From the NCBI GenBank assembly GCA_010645155.1, contig CM021314.1, positions 1,574,940-1,638,939 on the forward strand: DNA of 64,000 bases. Reading direction: 5' to 3'. The first letter of the stretch is position 1. The number at the start of each line of letters is the position of its first letter. This document shows, piece after piece, positions 22,262 to 33,891 of the stretch. Position numbers and translations under genes: made by a program. Below the pieces are notes generated by a model, which worked only from the letters and a program-made list of their open reading frames with translations, did not search any database and was not told where the DNA came from. The DNA is from Tigriopus japonicus. Taxonomy: Eukaryota; Arthropoda; Copepoda; Harpacticoida; Harpacticidae.

Positions 22262-22481
22262 TCATGTCGACATATCATGGCTTTGCTTTAGGTCAGTAAA
22301 CACCCATTCAAGAAACAGGGAGACAGTTTCACGCACAATCAGCAATCACATTCCAATCATTGGGAGGAAGAATGAACCAATGCACAATCATTCTTGGCTG
22401 AACAGAACCAATATCCGTTCGTTCATTCATTTCTCTTGCTATGTATGGTGCCCTTGGCTTCTTCATTTAACATCTTCATCA

Positions 22482-25400
22482 TCACATTTGCGCCAATTGG
22501 ACTTTACCCGAACGTCTCGGACGCTTCGAAAGCGTCGTTGTTGAGGGACCTAAAGGTGTTAAAATCAAGAGGATGACATCATTAATTTATCCTTATTATC
22601 AAATTAAGAACGTTTCACAATGGTGACGAAACAGTGTATTCTGCATGATCTCTACAAGCGCTATCAAGGAGCAGCACGCATTTCTAAACATGGAGGTCGC
22701 AGAGGTTCTACCTTTCCAAGAAGAAAAAAAAAACCTTCATTTAACGCCATCTTCCATTTCAAAGCTAAACTACCATGTAAAGGGCCAGTGACGCTGTGGC
22801 AGAAGTTGGTCTTTTGAGGTTGACTCACTAATGCCATCTTGCGAGCTTTTCCAATTCAGGGGGGTTGAAAAAAGAATAGAATCTTGTTTACTACCGATTG
22901 GTCTTCATTATTGCAGTTCTAAGCACACTAATATCTGAACGAATCGTGTGATAGGATAAAAAGGAAAAAGAAGGGTTCAACTCTGAACTTGACATAACAT
23001 TTAAGGATGCTATATTTTGGCCTAATTGTGGTCTAAAAATGAATCTAATTGTAAACAATTAAAAAACAGTTGAAGCTACTATTTTTTTGAGCTTAGAATT
23101 GTCTTGTGTAAGGTCAAAGCGTTACTGTTGGGCTTCAAATTAGCTTGTTTGAAGGAGTTTATCGTGTTAGCAACAAGAAGCCCTTCAACTTTATTTCCAA
23201 ACAAAATTTTTTAAATGGCCCAAAAGTGCCTTTACCAATAAGATTGCCGTTTTTCGATAACTTGGTGTGTTTCATTTTAAATGTGTCAATAATTACGAAC
23301 ATTTTACAACCTGTTTCTGATATCTGATCATAATATTATTGGCCAGAATTCCTTCCCTCTTTAAGTAGAATTGGGTCTCCTAAAACTTACCAAAATCTGT
23401 CTTGACAGCTCTTTTCGAGACTCGACGCACCCCCTGGTCCTCCTGGTTCTCTTTGGAACTTCCAGAGCTCTGTGGGCTACATCCCCCTGGAACAAATCAA
23501 AGGTTGACTTGAGTCACAACTTAGATCCTGACATGTTATTTGTATCTTCACCCTTACCCTCATCAAGGTCCTCGGTTGTCCCATTTACTGTACTAGAAGG
23601 TGAATCCGTGGCCATTGGTGGAGCTCCCAGCGCATTTCCGGGATCCTGATCGGCCAAGATTCTGAGTTCTCGCAGAAGATGGTCTTCAATATTCACATTC
23701 AACTGAGCGACAAAACCCGAATCTGCGTGATCATTGTCCTCTTCGAGTTGTGCCAGATCGAGAAAGTCTTCACTTTTCATGCCAAAAGTGTTGCCATTCT
23801 CGTCGATGGCCGAATCCGGAGCCAATCGGAAGAGCAACTTCTGATTCGACTCGTTGATCTCGGAGGTCGATGATTCAAAGCCGAAGAAATCGGGTTCCTC
23901 GGGTAATACCGGTTCAGGTTTTGTGGACCACGACTCTACGGGGGGAGATTTTCTCGGAGATTTGGGGAGGCGTGTCCGATTGTAAGCGTATTCCGAGATG
24001 GGCTTGACTTGACTGAGGATCTTGGTTGGCCGTTGATAAAAGAGATTCACGTCGCTCCGAGTCAAGTTCCAAGCGCTCAAAACGGTCTTGAGCCATTGAG
24101 GCGGTCCTTGGACGAGGGTGGGATGGCCTCCAAAGCTTTTCAGTAGATTGCACGTGGCCTCTGGATCTTCGAGGTCTTCCAGAGTCAGGATTTCGTCGGG
24201 CAAGTCGTCTAGTTCGTCTAGATCGACCTCGTCCAGCGATATGTTGTCCTCGTCTTCCAGATATTCGGCCAAAACTCGACCATGTCCGTCCTTGGAATCA
24301 TCGGATTTGGGCTCCTCGTTGAAGCCTTGAAAGACCTTGGTCTCCGGGTCTGAGTTGAGTATTGAGTCGGCCTTGGCCTTCAATGCCAACGTGCGAGTTT
24401 GTCGCTTGGGACCTTTGTCGGATTGACCAGTTGCATCGGCCTTGTCGTCATCGTCGTCTTCGGAAGAATCGGCCAAAACGGCCTTTCGTTTGCGCTTGCT
24501 CGCGTTTCGAACTGAACTGGGCGCCTCGGCATCCGACCAATCCGAGACTTCGTCCTCATCACTAAGATCCGACAAGGTCAACTTTTTGCGCTCTTTCGGA
24601 ACAACGGTTGGCTTCTCTTTGACTTTGGTCTTCTTGGCTTCGGACCGAGGTTTGTGGTTTTGCGCTGAGGAATTGGGACTCCCGTCACTCATGGACGAGG
24701 ACATGGATCGCTTCTTCTGTTTCTTTTCCAACTCGAGCTTCTTGATTTCGACGAGTCGCTTTTGTCGAGCTTCTTCAAGTCTCTGCTTGGCCTCCAGGAT
24801 ATCCACTTCGTGCTGCTTCAACTTGTCCCCATTAGTTTTGGGCAGAGGTAGTTCGGGGAACACTTTCCGTTCCACTTTCGGTGTGGCCTCTTTCTCGACT
24901 TTCAATTTTCTCGTTTTTTCGATATCAGGCGTGATCACGGCAGCAGAGGGCGTGGTCATCGGCTTTGAAGTTTTGAGACCATTGGCCACATTATGTGGCC
25001 CATTGGGTTTGGGAGGCTGCGATTTGTGACCAAAGACTGGAGGTGTTTTACTGCCAAAAGTTGGGGGCGTTTTACTGCCAAATGTCGGAGGCGTTTTTGA
25101 ACCAAAGGCCGGTGGAGTTTTGGAGCCGAAAGCCAATGGAGATTTGGCACCAAAGGCCAAAGGTGAAGCCGATCCCTTGGAAGAGGCTGAACTAGGAGGT
25201 CGGGACAAGACGGCCTTGGGTTTGGGTGGCTTGGGTGCGAACATATCAAAGTCCGAGAACTTGTCCTTCTCTTTGATCTTTTTTTCGATGGCTTGCAGTT
25301 TGATCTTTTCCTTTTCGATGCGTTCTTTGTCCATTTTCTTTTTTTCCTTCGAATCCTTCGTGTCCTTGGCCTCTTTGGCTTTGCGATCATCCGTACTTTT

Positions 25401-27763
25401 TCTTCGATGTTTGTCATCGGGTCGGTTTTTGGACGTTTTATGGTGGTGGGAATGGGAATGTCCACTCTTCCTCTTCTTTTCTTCCTCGTCCTTTTTCGAG
25501 GATGATGATCGATGATGATGATGACTTTTACTATGATGATCATGCGACGAAGATGTGGACGAGCTTCGGCGCTCTTTCTTGGTCTCATCACTCTTGGGCG
25601 ACTTGGATTCCTTCTCCTTCTCTTCCGGTGGATTGGATTGACTCTCTGGATTCGGATTCGCCGAGGCTCCGCCGGAATCTCCCGACCGATCGTCATCACT
25701 GTTATGTCCATCCTTGTTTTTCTTGTCCTGGACACCACCATCTCCGTCGGGTTTTTTGTCATCATCCGACTCGGAAGACGAGGATTTCACTTCCTCCGAA
25801 GTCTTGGACATGGCCAGCGGTGACATGCTATCACTGATGGGCGATACCACATCCGCCGGATTGGGGACTTTTGTGGACCCACTTTGATCGGGAGTGGGTG
25901 GTACAGACGCATCCGAGCTCATAATCTCGTTGAACTTCTCTACATAGCTCTTATTAGTGCCTTCGCTGTCGTCATCCGTTCGGATTTCACCCTCTGAATC
26001 TTCCTCAATCGAGGCAGCAGCTAACTTGGCCTGCAATTCCGCCCTAGCCTTCTCCAAAGCGTTCAAATCCGCTTCACTCATATCCTTTTCGTTTTCGGAA
26101 TTCGAATTGGACGCCGGCAAATCCGTATCGGATATATCCGAGGGTCCGGAACAAGCGCTGCCTCCGCGAGGAGCCGGCGGACGATCCGGGGTGCTCTCTT
26201 CGCGATTGACGGGACTGACATTGGCGTCCATCTCATCCGAACTAGATCCAATCGGCGACGTCAGCGGCGAAGGTGGCCGACCCACGGGACCCCCCGGCTG
26301 CAATGGGGGCGTTTACGGCGGAGGCGGTGGGGGTGGAGGGGGTGGCGCTGGCGCTTGCGGAGGTAAGGGCAGAGGTTGCGATTCTTCGCCCGGCGGGGAT
26401 GGCAGGGAACTCTCGGAAGGCGTGATGGGCGAGTCTTTGGGCGGAGACACGTTGTCAAAGTCCGTATCACTCACGGGCGACATGGCGTGCTGATCGTCGA
26501 GGGCAATCCCCTCTTCCACGACGACTTCTGTGGGCGTAGCGGAGGCGTTCGGACGCGTGTGAGACGGAGGCAACGGCGGCGTGTGCGGACTCCCGGGAGA
26601 AGGCGGCAAAGGCGGCGTGAGCGGCGAGATGTGACCGCCCGGGATTTGAGGCGTGCGCGGGGGCGAGGTGCGGGCCGGCCCCTCATCCCCTTTGGTCGAG
26701 GTGTGGTCTTCTAATGGAAGACGGGAAAGAGTGCTAGGATGAGGCGCTGATTTGATAAGCGAAATGATTAAGAGGGTGCGCTTACCGGCGGATCGCATTT
26801 CAATGTCCTCGGATGAGATGTTGGAGAGTTTTTCGCCCATTTCCACGTCCGAAATATGTCCATTGGCCACGGGGTCTAAGATGATCAAGTTTTTTACCGA
26901 GGTCGATCGAAGGCAAGTTGTACTAATGATGAGTGACTTACCTTCGGGAGGCGGGGGGTCGTCCTCGGGCGGTTTGGCCACGCCCAGAAAGTTACATATG
27001 ACGCCCTCAACTTGTGGCTCAATGACGGACAAGATCTTGGGATTGACTACCTGATCGACGATCCGATCCATCCCCGATTCCAAATAACTTGACCTGAAAT
27101 GAGACGATTTCAATCACGCATTTCGTCGACGTTGGATCAGATCATTCCGAAGTGATACCACAACGAAACCAATCTCTAAGTCTAACATGGCTAAGGTATC
27201 CTCTTTTAAGGAAAACTCGGCTTCTCGATCATGATCAAAGCATCGCGATGTCCGCCATTTAACGACACAACCGGGATTCGAGGTCCCAAAAGAAAACCCG
27301 ACCTTTTCCAAGAGTTACGAGCTTTCAAGTCTCATTGGTTCGGTTCATGGCCATTGATACAAGTTCAGCGAGTATTTGGACTTACTCTTGGATATGCTTT
27401 CGGAGGAGATTTCGGAGATGATTCTTGTTTTGCGAGGGTTTCCATCCCGAGGTCTGTTTGGACAGGAAACGATTAACCGAGCCTTCAACGCGAGACCGAA
27501 GATTCTGAAACGCCGGCTGCAAATACCCAGCAAAAGCACAAACATCAATCAATCAGTCAATCAATGTAAGAGATCCAACGGATCCATCTCCCATCCATTA
27601 TGATGGAAGAACATACCTTGGTGTCGACTTCGGCCAGACATTCTTTCCGGAATTGATCAAACACGCCCTGCGATTTGAGTTCTTCGACTAATTTCTCGAC
27701 CACGGCCGGATCGGCCGCCGCCACGGCCGAATTGGGCAACGACCCTCCTCCGGAACCCTCCAT
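22482..27763 (-). CDS. BOD1L1: BOD1-like protein, Shg1/COMPASS-subunit domain (eight exons, 1,219 aa)
   Basis: Exons: 27763-27617, 27516-27386, 27093-26942, 26875-26786, 26710-26475, 26297-23558, 23486-23391, 22549-22482; GT-AG borders, phases consistent, total 3,660 nt. Residues about 20-145 match the BOD1/Shg1 domain (LVEELKSQGVFDQFRKECL, then LEAGVDRI-like YLESGMDRIVDQVVNPKI). The rest is Ser/Lys/Asp-rich, with a basic helix near residue 420, six FGSKTPP-type repeats, and acidic blocks. BOD1-family proteins regulate PP2A at kinetochores, and BOD1L with SETD1A protects stalled replication forks (family knowledge). In the genomic frame a TAA at 26313-26315 would stop translation; I place it inside a 177-nt intron (26298-26474, donor CCC|GTGAGT). 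Exon 5 could instead start at 26747, in the same frame. The last exon (KRPRRSG, basic tail) is the least certain; without it the protein ends three residues after exon 7 at a TAG. Confidence 0.88.
25018..25170 (-). repeat. Coding tandem repeat in BOD1L (FGSKTPP units)
   Basis: Six imperfect 24-bp units encode (A/T/V)FGSKTPP-like octamers, ending in AFGAKSPL at the upstream side. Neighbouring units differ by a few bases. It is a short in-frame minisatellite inside a disordered region. Confidence 0.8.
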
Positions 27764-29096
27764 CGATGGGACGATTAAGATTACTCCGGGCTTCAAATAC
27801 AATCGGCTTCACTAGATGGGTTCCTATTTCGTTTGGATTGACTGCCTTCGTTTTTGAGAACAAACGGACGACAACGACGACGACGGACACGCCAAACTGA
27901 GTGTACGCTGCGAGTCAACTCGAGAGGATGTGACGAGCGCTGGGCGCCTGATCTTCAATGGCCCCGAGTTCAATGTTGCGATCCTCCCGGCCAATATTAG
28001 TCAAAGGGGCAACTGCGCTCGTTCTCGGTTTAACCGCGGATGTCACAAAATACTGGAGCTTTCATCACCCGAGGTTATGATCGAGGGCGGTTCAAGAAAT
28101 GGGTAACAAGTAAATCAGTATTGGGTGGTACCGGTTCATCATGTTTAGTTAACCTTATCAATCAAAACTCACCAATGAACATAAATTTCACTGAAAACGA
28201 TCGAAGCTCCAAAAATATCGCAAAAGCTATTTGCGTTTTCTCCTCCCTTAATCAAATGTACTTTGTTTCTCTCCTGGAAGACGTAGTTGGATTAGCCTCA
28301 AAAAAAGGAGGAACCGGCTTAGCTGCCTTCCAACTCTTTCCAAAACGACAAAAATGGTTCTTGTCAACTGATAGAAGAATTAGGCTGAATAGGCAACGTG
28401 AATTAGTAACTGTGACCGAGGATAGTCATAATAAAAAGTTGCTTACTTTGTCCATACCTCCAGGGGTCCTTCACGTTTATTGTTCTTAAAAAAATGAATG
28501 AAAATACCTCATCAACCGCATAATGTTGTCAACTAAATATTAGCAAAAGTATTTGTCCGCTTTTCGTCGGCTTGAGATCGTTACTTGAAGGTTGAAATCT
28601 TATTCCACATGGTAAATAACGCTTTTACACTACTTGTCAGGAGTTATGTTGTTGAAAACGCGAATATCAAATAGATTGACGGATAATGTAACGGAAAGGA
28701 ATGTTGGCTTAAGATTTTTGGCATTGAATTGCTCCAAATTACGAAACGATTAATTCATCCCATCTTTCCAATGTTTGTTCACTTGGACCATTGTGGATCA
28801 GTAAAATGATAACAAACGCTCTAGATCTCATCCTCTTGTAAACTTTTCGATTTCTCTGGTACACACGCATTCAAGGTGGCTGGAATTTGTTGCCTGGTGA
28901 AACAACCAATCGAGATAAGAAATGTAATTTATCATTTTAGATCAATTAACGATTCTTACAAGTAAAAACAATTAAAACAGGATGATTTGCAGTGACTAAG
29001 GGAATGAATGTCATGGTTAGAGCCTTTCATTTGAGTTTGGTCAATGGTCGTGTGGGATCATTTTTGACACGCTGAACAGGACATGTAGAGATCGGC
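27764..29096. other. 5' flank of BOD1L and spacer; no supported gene
   Basis: The first 200 bp are CpG-containing and likely hold the BOD1L promoter. A 149-codon plus-strand ORF at 28040-28489 has an ATG and reads away from BOD1L, but nothing in it is recognisable and it lacks supporting signals. The rest is AT-rich. Confidence 0.45.
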
Positions 29097-29395
29097 TATG
29101 AGCCCTATATTTCTAACAAATCTTCGTAAACAAACTTTTCAGCGTTGCCAAAATCTGACATCATCATGCCAGTTTTAAAGGTCAACCACACTTGTAAATA
29201 AGTTTGCCAAAATTAATGTTTCGNNNNNNNNNNNNNNNNNNNNGTTCGTGGACCCTATTTGGAAGAATTGTCTACCCTATCGTAGGGCATGCTGTTTAAA
29301 ATACGATTGACCTTTGAAACTGGCATGATGATGTCAGATTTTGGCAACACTGAAAAGTTTGTTTACGAAGATTTGTTAGAAATATAGGGCTCATA
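29097..29395. mobile_element. Mutator-like foldback element around an assembly gap
   Basis: Two arms of about 90 bp (29097-29186 and 29307-29395) are near-perfect inverted repeats, with ends TATGAGCCCTA and TAGGGCTCATA. They are flanked by a perfect 10-bp duplication, AGAGATCGGC, at 29087-29096 and 29396-29405. Long TIRs with a 9-11-bp duplication are typical of Mutator-like elements. The interior includes 20 Ns, so its true length is unknown. Confidence 0.85.
29224..29243. other. Assembly gap (20 N)
   Basis: A run of 20 N between the arms of an inverted repeat. A fixed-length gap probably marks a scaffold join in a hairpin the assembler could not cross. Confidence 0.99.
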
Positions 29396-29405
29396 AGAGA
29401 TCGGC

Positions 29406-30617
29406 CTTTGGCCAAGGATACAATCTGAAGGTGACGTATTCTGGCCAGTTACCTTTTTTCAAATACTTTGAAATGTGAAAGATTTCTTAAGCTAGATTAA
29501 TCAAAGGGAAAATTAGATTTACCTTAACCTTTTCCATTATGTTACTACAGATATTGAAACACAGCTGATTTGACAATTGAACAGAACATGAGAAAAAATG
29601 GAAGACGAATGAGCTCATGATCTCCAATTTTCGTCACTTCAGGAGCTCCAAAGGAAGTTTGGCTGTTCAGGCCACTCAATAAGGGCTACTTGAATGATTG
29701 ATTCTAGCTGGCGAAAATCAAGACAATTTGGTCCGGGTTGGTCAATAAATGTCCTAATATTTGATCTCAATGTTTAAACAATGCGATGACGTAACCAAAT
29801 GTCTTGTTTGAGGCTATTCCTCGTGTTAAATGAAACAGAGCAATAGAGCATATTCAGGCTTTAAAACTCAACAATTAGCATCCCTGACTAGTTCTGACGA
29901 ACACATGATGAAACACATGACACACCGTGGATTCCAAGGCAAGAGTGAGTGATTCATATTTCCAAAGGCATTTCCCCCAAGACTTATATCACACCGAATA
30001 CTTCCGTTTATTTGATTAACCAAATCATGTCCATCCGACTGTTTTGCCAACATTTTGCTTGACTAGCCTGACCTTCAAATTACACAACGTCAATCATGGA
30101 CCCTGTGACTCGGGTTCGGGATACATCAAACGTTAACAACTTCCCTTCTATGATATGATTTGGGCCTAGAAATTGTCATCCATGCATGCAAAATCTCATT
30201 CATAGTCGAACTATTTCTACCATCATCATAAATTGGCATTACACTTTAAAGACATGAATTGCGACGGGGGACTTTTCTGGCCTTAATTCGATTAAGAAGC
30301 CAAAAACCGAAAGTTCTTCAACGGGAGGTTGGCGATGTGTATACGTTATTATTAGGGACGGGCAAAAAGTGCAAATCAAAAGAAGCTTTTGATTACCAAA
30401 AGTTACACGAAAACCAGCCCAAAATCGTAAAATAAAATGCAGAAAAAGGTCAAAAGCGCAAATAAAAACCAAAAAAGCGCAAATGAAATTTAAAAAATTC
30501 GCAAAAAACGGAAATTTCTGAAACAAAAAGCTTCAGATACTTTCTTGTCATGTGCTTGTTATTTTTCAATTTTGAAGAGCAAAATTTAGAGATTGAAGTA
30601 GTAGAAATCAAAACTAT
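29406..30617. other. Spacer; no gene seen
   Basis: AT-rich DNA with only short ORFs, none convincing. It ends at the nested transposon block. Confidence 0.5.
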
Positions 30618-30625
30618 GCTAGCCT

Positions 30626-32579
30626 CAGACCTGTTCAATTATCTTATCAAGATAAAAGATAAAGATAAAAGATAGTTTATCTTTTATCTTTATCTAGATA
30701 CTTTTTTCGGGAAAGTATCTTAAAGTATCTTTATCTAGATACTTTTTTCGGAAAACTATCTTGAAATACCTTTATCTAGATACTTTTTTTGCAAAACTAT
30801 CTTGAACTATCTTTATCTAGATAATGTGTTCTCTCAATCTTTTGTGTTAAAGCATCCATTATGCATTGTTTAGTATTCGGTCTAGTCATATATATCCATG
30901 TATATATAATCCTCCATGTAAATGAATAAAGCATCTAGTCATTCACAACACTCGGCCATACTACAAGTATGCATTATGCATTTTCCCAAAAAGTATCTAG
31001 ATAAGATACTTCTAGATACTTTTCTTGAGAATGCATAATGTCAAATTACTTTAGCATTATGTACATTAAAAGTGGATACATTATGCATGTTGAGACTTGA
31101 GAGTGGACACATTATGCACATTGAGTGAGGAATCTGAGGATGCATTCATTATTCACTTTGAGGAAGGGTGCATAATGCATCCACTCTCAGTGTGCATAAT
31201 GCGCCCACTCTCAAGTCTTAACATGTATAATGCATCCACTTTCAATGTGCATAATGCACAAATAATTTGACATTATGCATAATGAAGACAAGTATCTAGA
31301 ATTATCTTATAGACACGTTTTGTGAAAAGTATCTTGAAGTATCTTATCTAGATATTAGGTCAGATGTTTTGTGTATTCCAAGGTGTGCTAGCAAAGTTGA
31401 CTTCGAGGCAACTTCAAGGCAGTTTCAGCCGTTTTGTTGATAGCATAAGCGTTCTTGAATCAGAAGTACACCCAGCAACTCATGAAAAAGAGAAGTGTAC
31501 CACTGGTGACAAGGTGCAACAAGTAGATATGTCAACAATTTTCCAACGCTAGTCATATGTTTAGCATGCACAAACATGTGCTAGTTCCATTGACTTCAAG
31601 TAAACTTCTAGCAAGCTGGGTCGCTATTTGGGCTTAGCATCAGGTTTGATTGATGAGAGGTTCTCCAAGAAGCACGCCTAGAGAGGAGCATTCCAACGTT
31701 GTGGAAGCACTCCCATTTGAATACTTCAACGCTGATCAATCAAACTGCAAGCGAACTTCCTTCCAGTGTTTCCTTAAATTAGCTGCCAAAATTTCCATGC
31801 TCCTGTGAGATCAATCAATGTTTTGAGTTGAATGGAGTAATATGAAATAAAGAAGGAGAAATGTGGAATAGCTGAACCAGCAGGCAATTAGTGTTTCAGA
31901 GGATGAATTTACGATCATAGATGTAGAGGCACTTCTAGGTTGGAATGAGAGACTTACTTTTCAAACTTGCAGCTGTTTCAACAAAACCAGCCAATTGAAC
32001 TATGAGGTGTACTAACAAGTACACTTTCTAGAGTTGCCATCAAAACATATGCTCACACCATTTACTTGAACTGGACGATTCATATTGCGTTTGGCACGAT
32101 TTGTCAAAATTGCACCCAACAAAATATCAGAGTGCCATCAGTTCAAATTGAATTAGTATGTGAAATCACTGAATGCGATTTGGTTGGGTTGCAGAAATCT
32201 TCAAAGGAGCTGTGCTTATAAAGTTACTGAAAAGTTTACTCTCAAGTAGACTTTGGAGCATGCCTTCAAGTAAACTAGCAAGCATTCCAAGACCAATACA
32301 ACCAAAACATATGACCTAGTTTTTCGGGAAAGTATCTTAAAGTATCTTTATCTAGATACTTTTTTCGGGAAAATATCTTAAAGTATCTTTATCTAGATAC
32401 TTTTTTCGGGAAAATATCTTAAAGTATCTTTATCTAGATACTTTTTTCGGGAAAGTATCTTAAAGTATCTTTATCTAGATACTTTTTTAGGAAAGTATCT
32501 TAAACTATCTTTATCTAGATACTTTGCGGAAAATACTATCTTATCTAGATACTTTTTCAAAGTATCTTGAACAGGTCTG
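30626..32579. mobile_element. hAT-like non-autonomous element, 1,954 bp, with subterminal palindromic arrays
   Basis: Perfect 13-bp ends (CAGACCTGTTCAA and its complement) and a perfect 8-bp duplication GCTAGCCT at 30618-30625 and 32580-32587. Both subterminal zones are arrays of AAGTATCTTTATCTAGATAC-like units spaced by TTTTTTCGGGAAA: about four at the left (30650-30830) and six at the right (32320-32570). The centre carries a further palindrome (31032-31285) and more unit remnants. No transposase ORF is present. Confidence 0.88.
31032..31285. repeat. Inner palindrome of GCATAATG/CATTATGC units
   Basis: A roughly 250-bp foldback whose arms repeat short GTGCATAATG(T) and GAGAGTGGAT blocks; the ends read GCATAATGTCAAATTA and its complement. 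It lies inside the hAT-like element and may be a separate MITE that inserted there. Confidence 0.7.
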
Positions 32580-33061
32580 GCTAGCCTAGAGCACTATAAT
32601 AAAAGAGTACAGTCATAAAGTGCGCCATCTAGCGGATTTCATGCGGCAACAGCTCGCCGTTCCCATGATACACATATTTTTGAAGATTGCAACTGTCATT
32701 CATCAGTTATGGACAAACTAAAGTGCCTCAAATGTTGACTGAGTATTGTTAATGGACCTGTGGTGGTTTTTGGTTGAAATTATTAGTGAAATCCCTCTCA
32801 AAATGGCATGGAAATCTGACTATTATAAAGGTGATTTAAGCATGATATATGTCAAAATTCATCAGAAAAATACTAAGGTATCATTTGGAGTTCGGCCATC
32901 AACATTTTAGGCACTTTAGTTTGTCCAAAACTGATGAATGACCGTCGCAATCTTAGAAAATGTGAGTATCATGGGAACGGTGGGCTGTTGCCGCATGAAA
33001 TCCACTAGATGGCGCACTTTATGACTGTACTCTGTTATTATAGTGCTCTAGGCTAGCCTAT

Positions 33062-33891
33062 GTTGGGAGCCCTAAAATCAAATTTTTTCAAATTTGAAAA
33101 AAATCTTCCAAAAGTAAACATTTACAAAGAAGAACTAGCTAACTCTCAACAATTTTAGGTCGAATTCGTAAAAAATCGTGCAAATAAAGGCGAAAAGTGA
33201 AAAAGGCAAATAAATGTGTTTATGTTACCAAAAATCTTTTTACACTTTTTGCCCATCCGTAGTTATTATTTCCAGTAGGTTCACATCAATGGCGTTATTG
33301 TGCAAATGAGCCCTGACTCGCATTGAGCAAACAGAGTTCGGCTAATTCAGTGGAAAATGTAAGGTGTTCCAATTTCTACGACTTCGTTAAAATATGCTCA
33401 ATTGCCATTGCCCCTCTCTGGGTAGACTTTGAATTTCAATTTTCAGCTCAATCAAACTGGTAAACCATACTCAGAAGAAGGCTTTGACGTTCGATTGAGT
33501 TGAAAATTGAAAAGTCTTCCCAACACAAACTAGGGCTCCTTTCCTAGTAAACGTTATGGATTCGTTCTTTCTTAAAATCCTATTAATCCTTATCGCTAAC
33601 CTCCCAGTTCACGGACATGTCGTACAGTTGGTTCGGCCCACGCCTAACAAGTCGCATGGTGTACAGTGCTGTGTGTGTCTGTGTCCATTGTACACACGTT
33701 CTTCTCTCGCACGCAGTCCTCACAGTCACCACCCAACGCCGTATTTATTACTGACGGAGACCACGAGTCCCCACGAACGTACCTGAGGCCGTGTGAGCCG
33801 TGATTTCTGGTCGGTGGATTGATTGCCAAATCGCGCTCAATTTCATTCTGACAAAGGGGGCTTGAAAGAAAGAGAGAAAGAATAGTTGACC
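33062..33891. other. Mitoferrin 5' flank
   Basis: AT-rich, then GC-richer near 33600-33890. It probably contains the mitoferrin promoter and 5' UTR. No core promoter motif stands out. Short ORFs on both strands look like shadows. Confidence 0.4.

Larger units (their letters stand above)
19124..22481. other. Intergenic region between RNF34-like and BOD1L genes
   Basis: The first kilobase upstream of the RNF34-like start is GC-rich and may hold its promoter and 5' UTR; no core motif is clear. The rest holds two MITEs (20709-21255 and 21634-21891) and a poly(A) signal for BOD1L at 22256-22261. No coding ORF is supported. Confidence 0.5.
30618..33057. mobile_element. Foldback element with about 165-bp arms, split by a hAT-like insertion
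   Basis: The right part (32580-33057) is a long inverted repeat with ends GCTAGCCTAGAGCAC and its complement; the arms are 32580-32745 and about 32895-33057. Its first 8 bp, GCTAGCCT, also appear at 30618-30625 as the target duplication of the hAT-like element, so that element inserted into the foldback's left tip. Removing it leaves a roughly 490-bp foldback flanked by CTAT at 30614-30617 and 33058-33061. No ORF. Confidence 0.8.

Noticed and set aside
24956..25765. 269-codon Arg/Lys-rich minus-strand ORF within BOD1L
   Set aside because: It is the alternative frame of the Ser/Asp/Lys-rich BOD1L exon; composition follows from the codons of the real frame.
26298..26316. A 19-nt intron (GTAAACG...TTGCAG) at the BOD1L TAA
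   Set aside because: Far too short for splicing and would shift the frame; the 177-nt intron fits both phase and signals.
28040..28489. 149-codon plus-strand ORF upstream of BOD1L
   Set aside because: It has an ATG, but nothing recognisable, no poly(A) signal nearby and no splice support. It could be chance.
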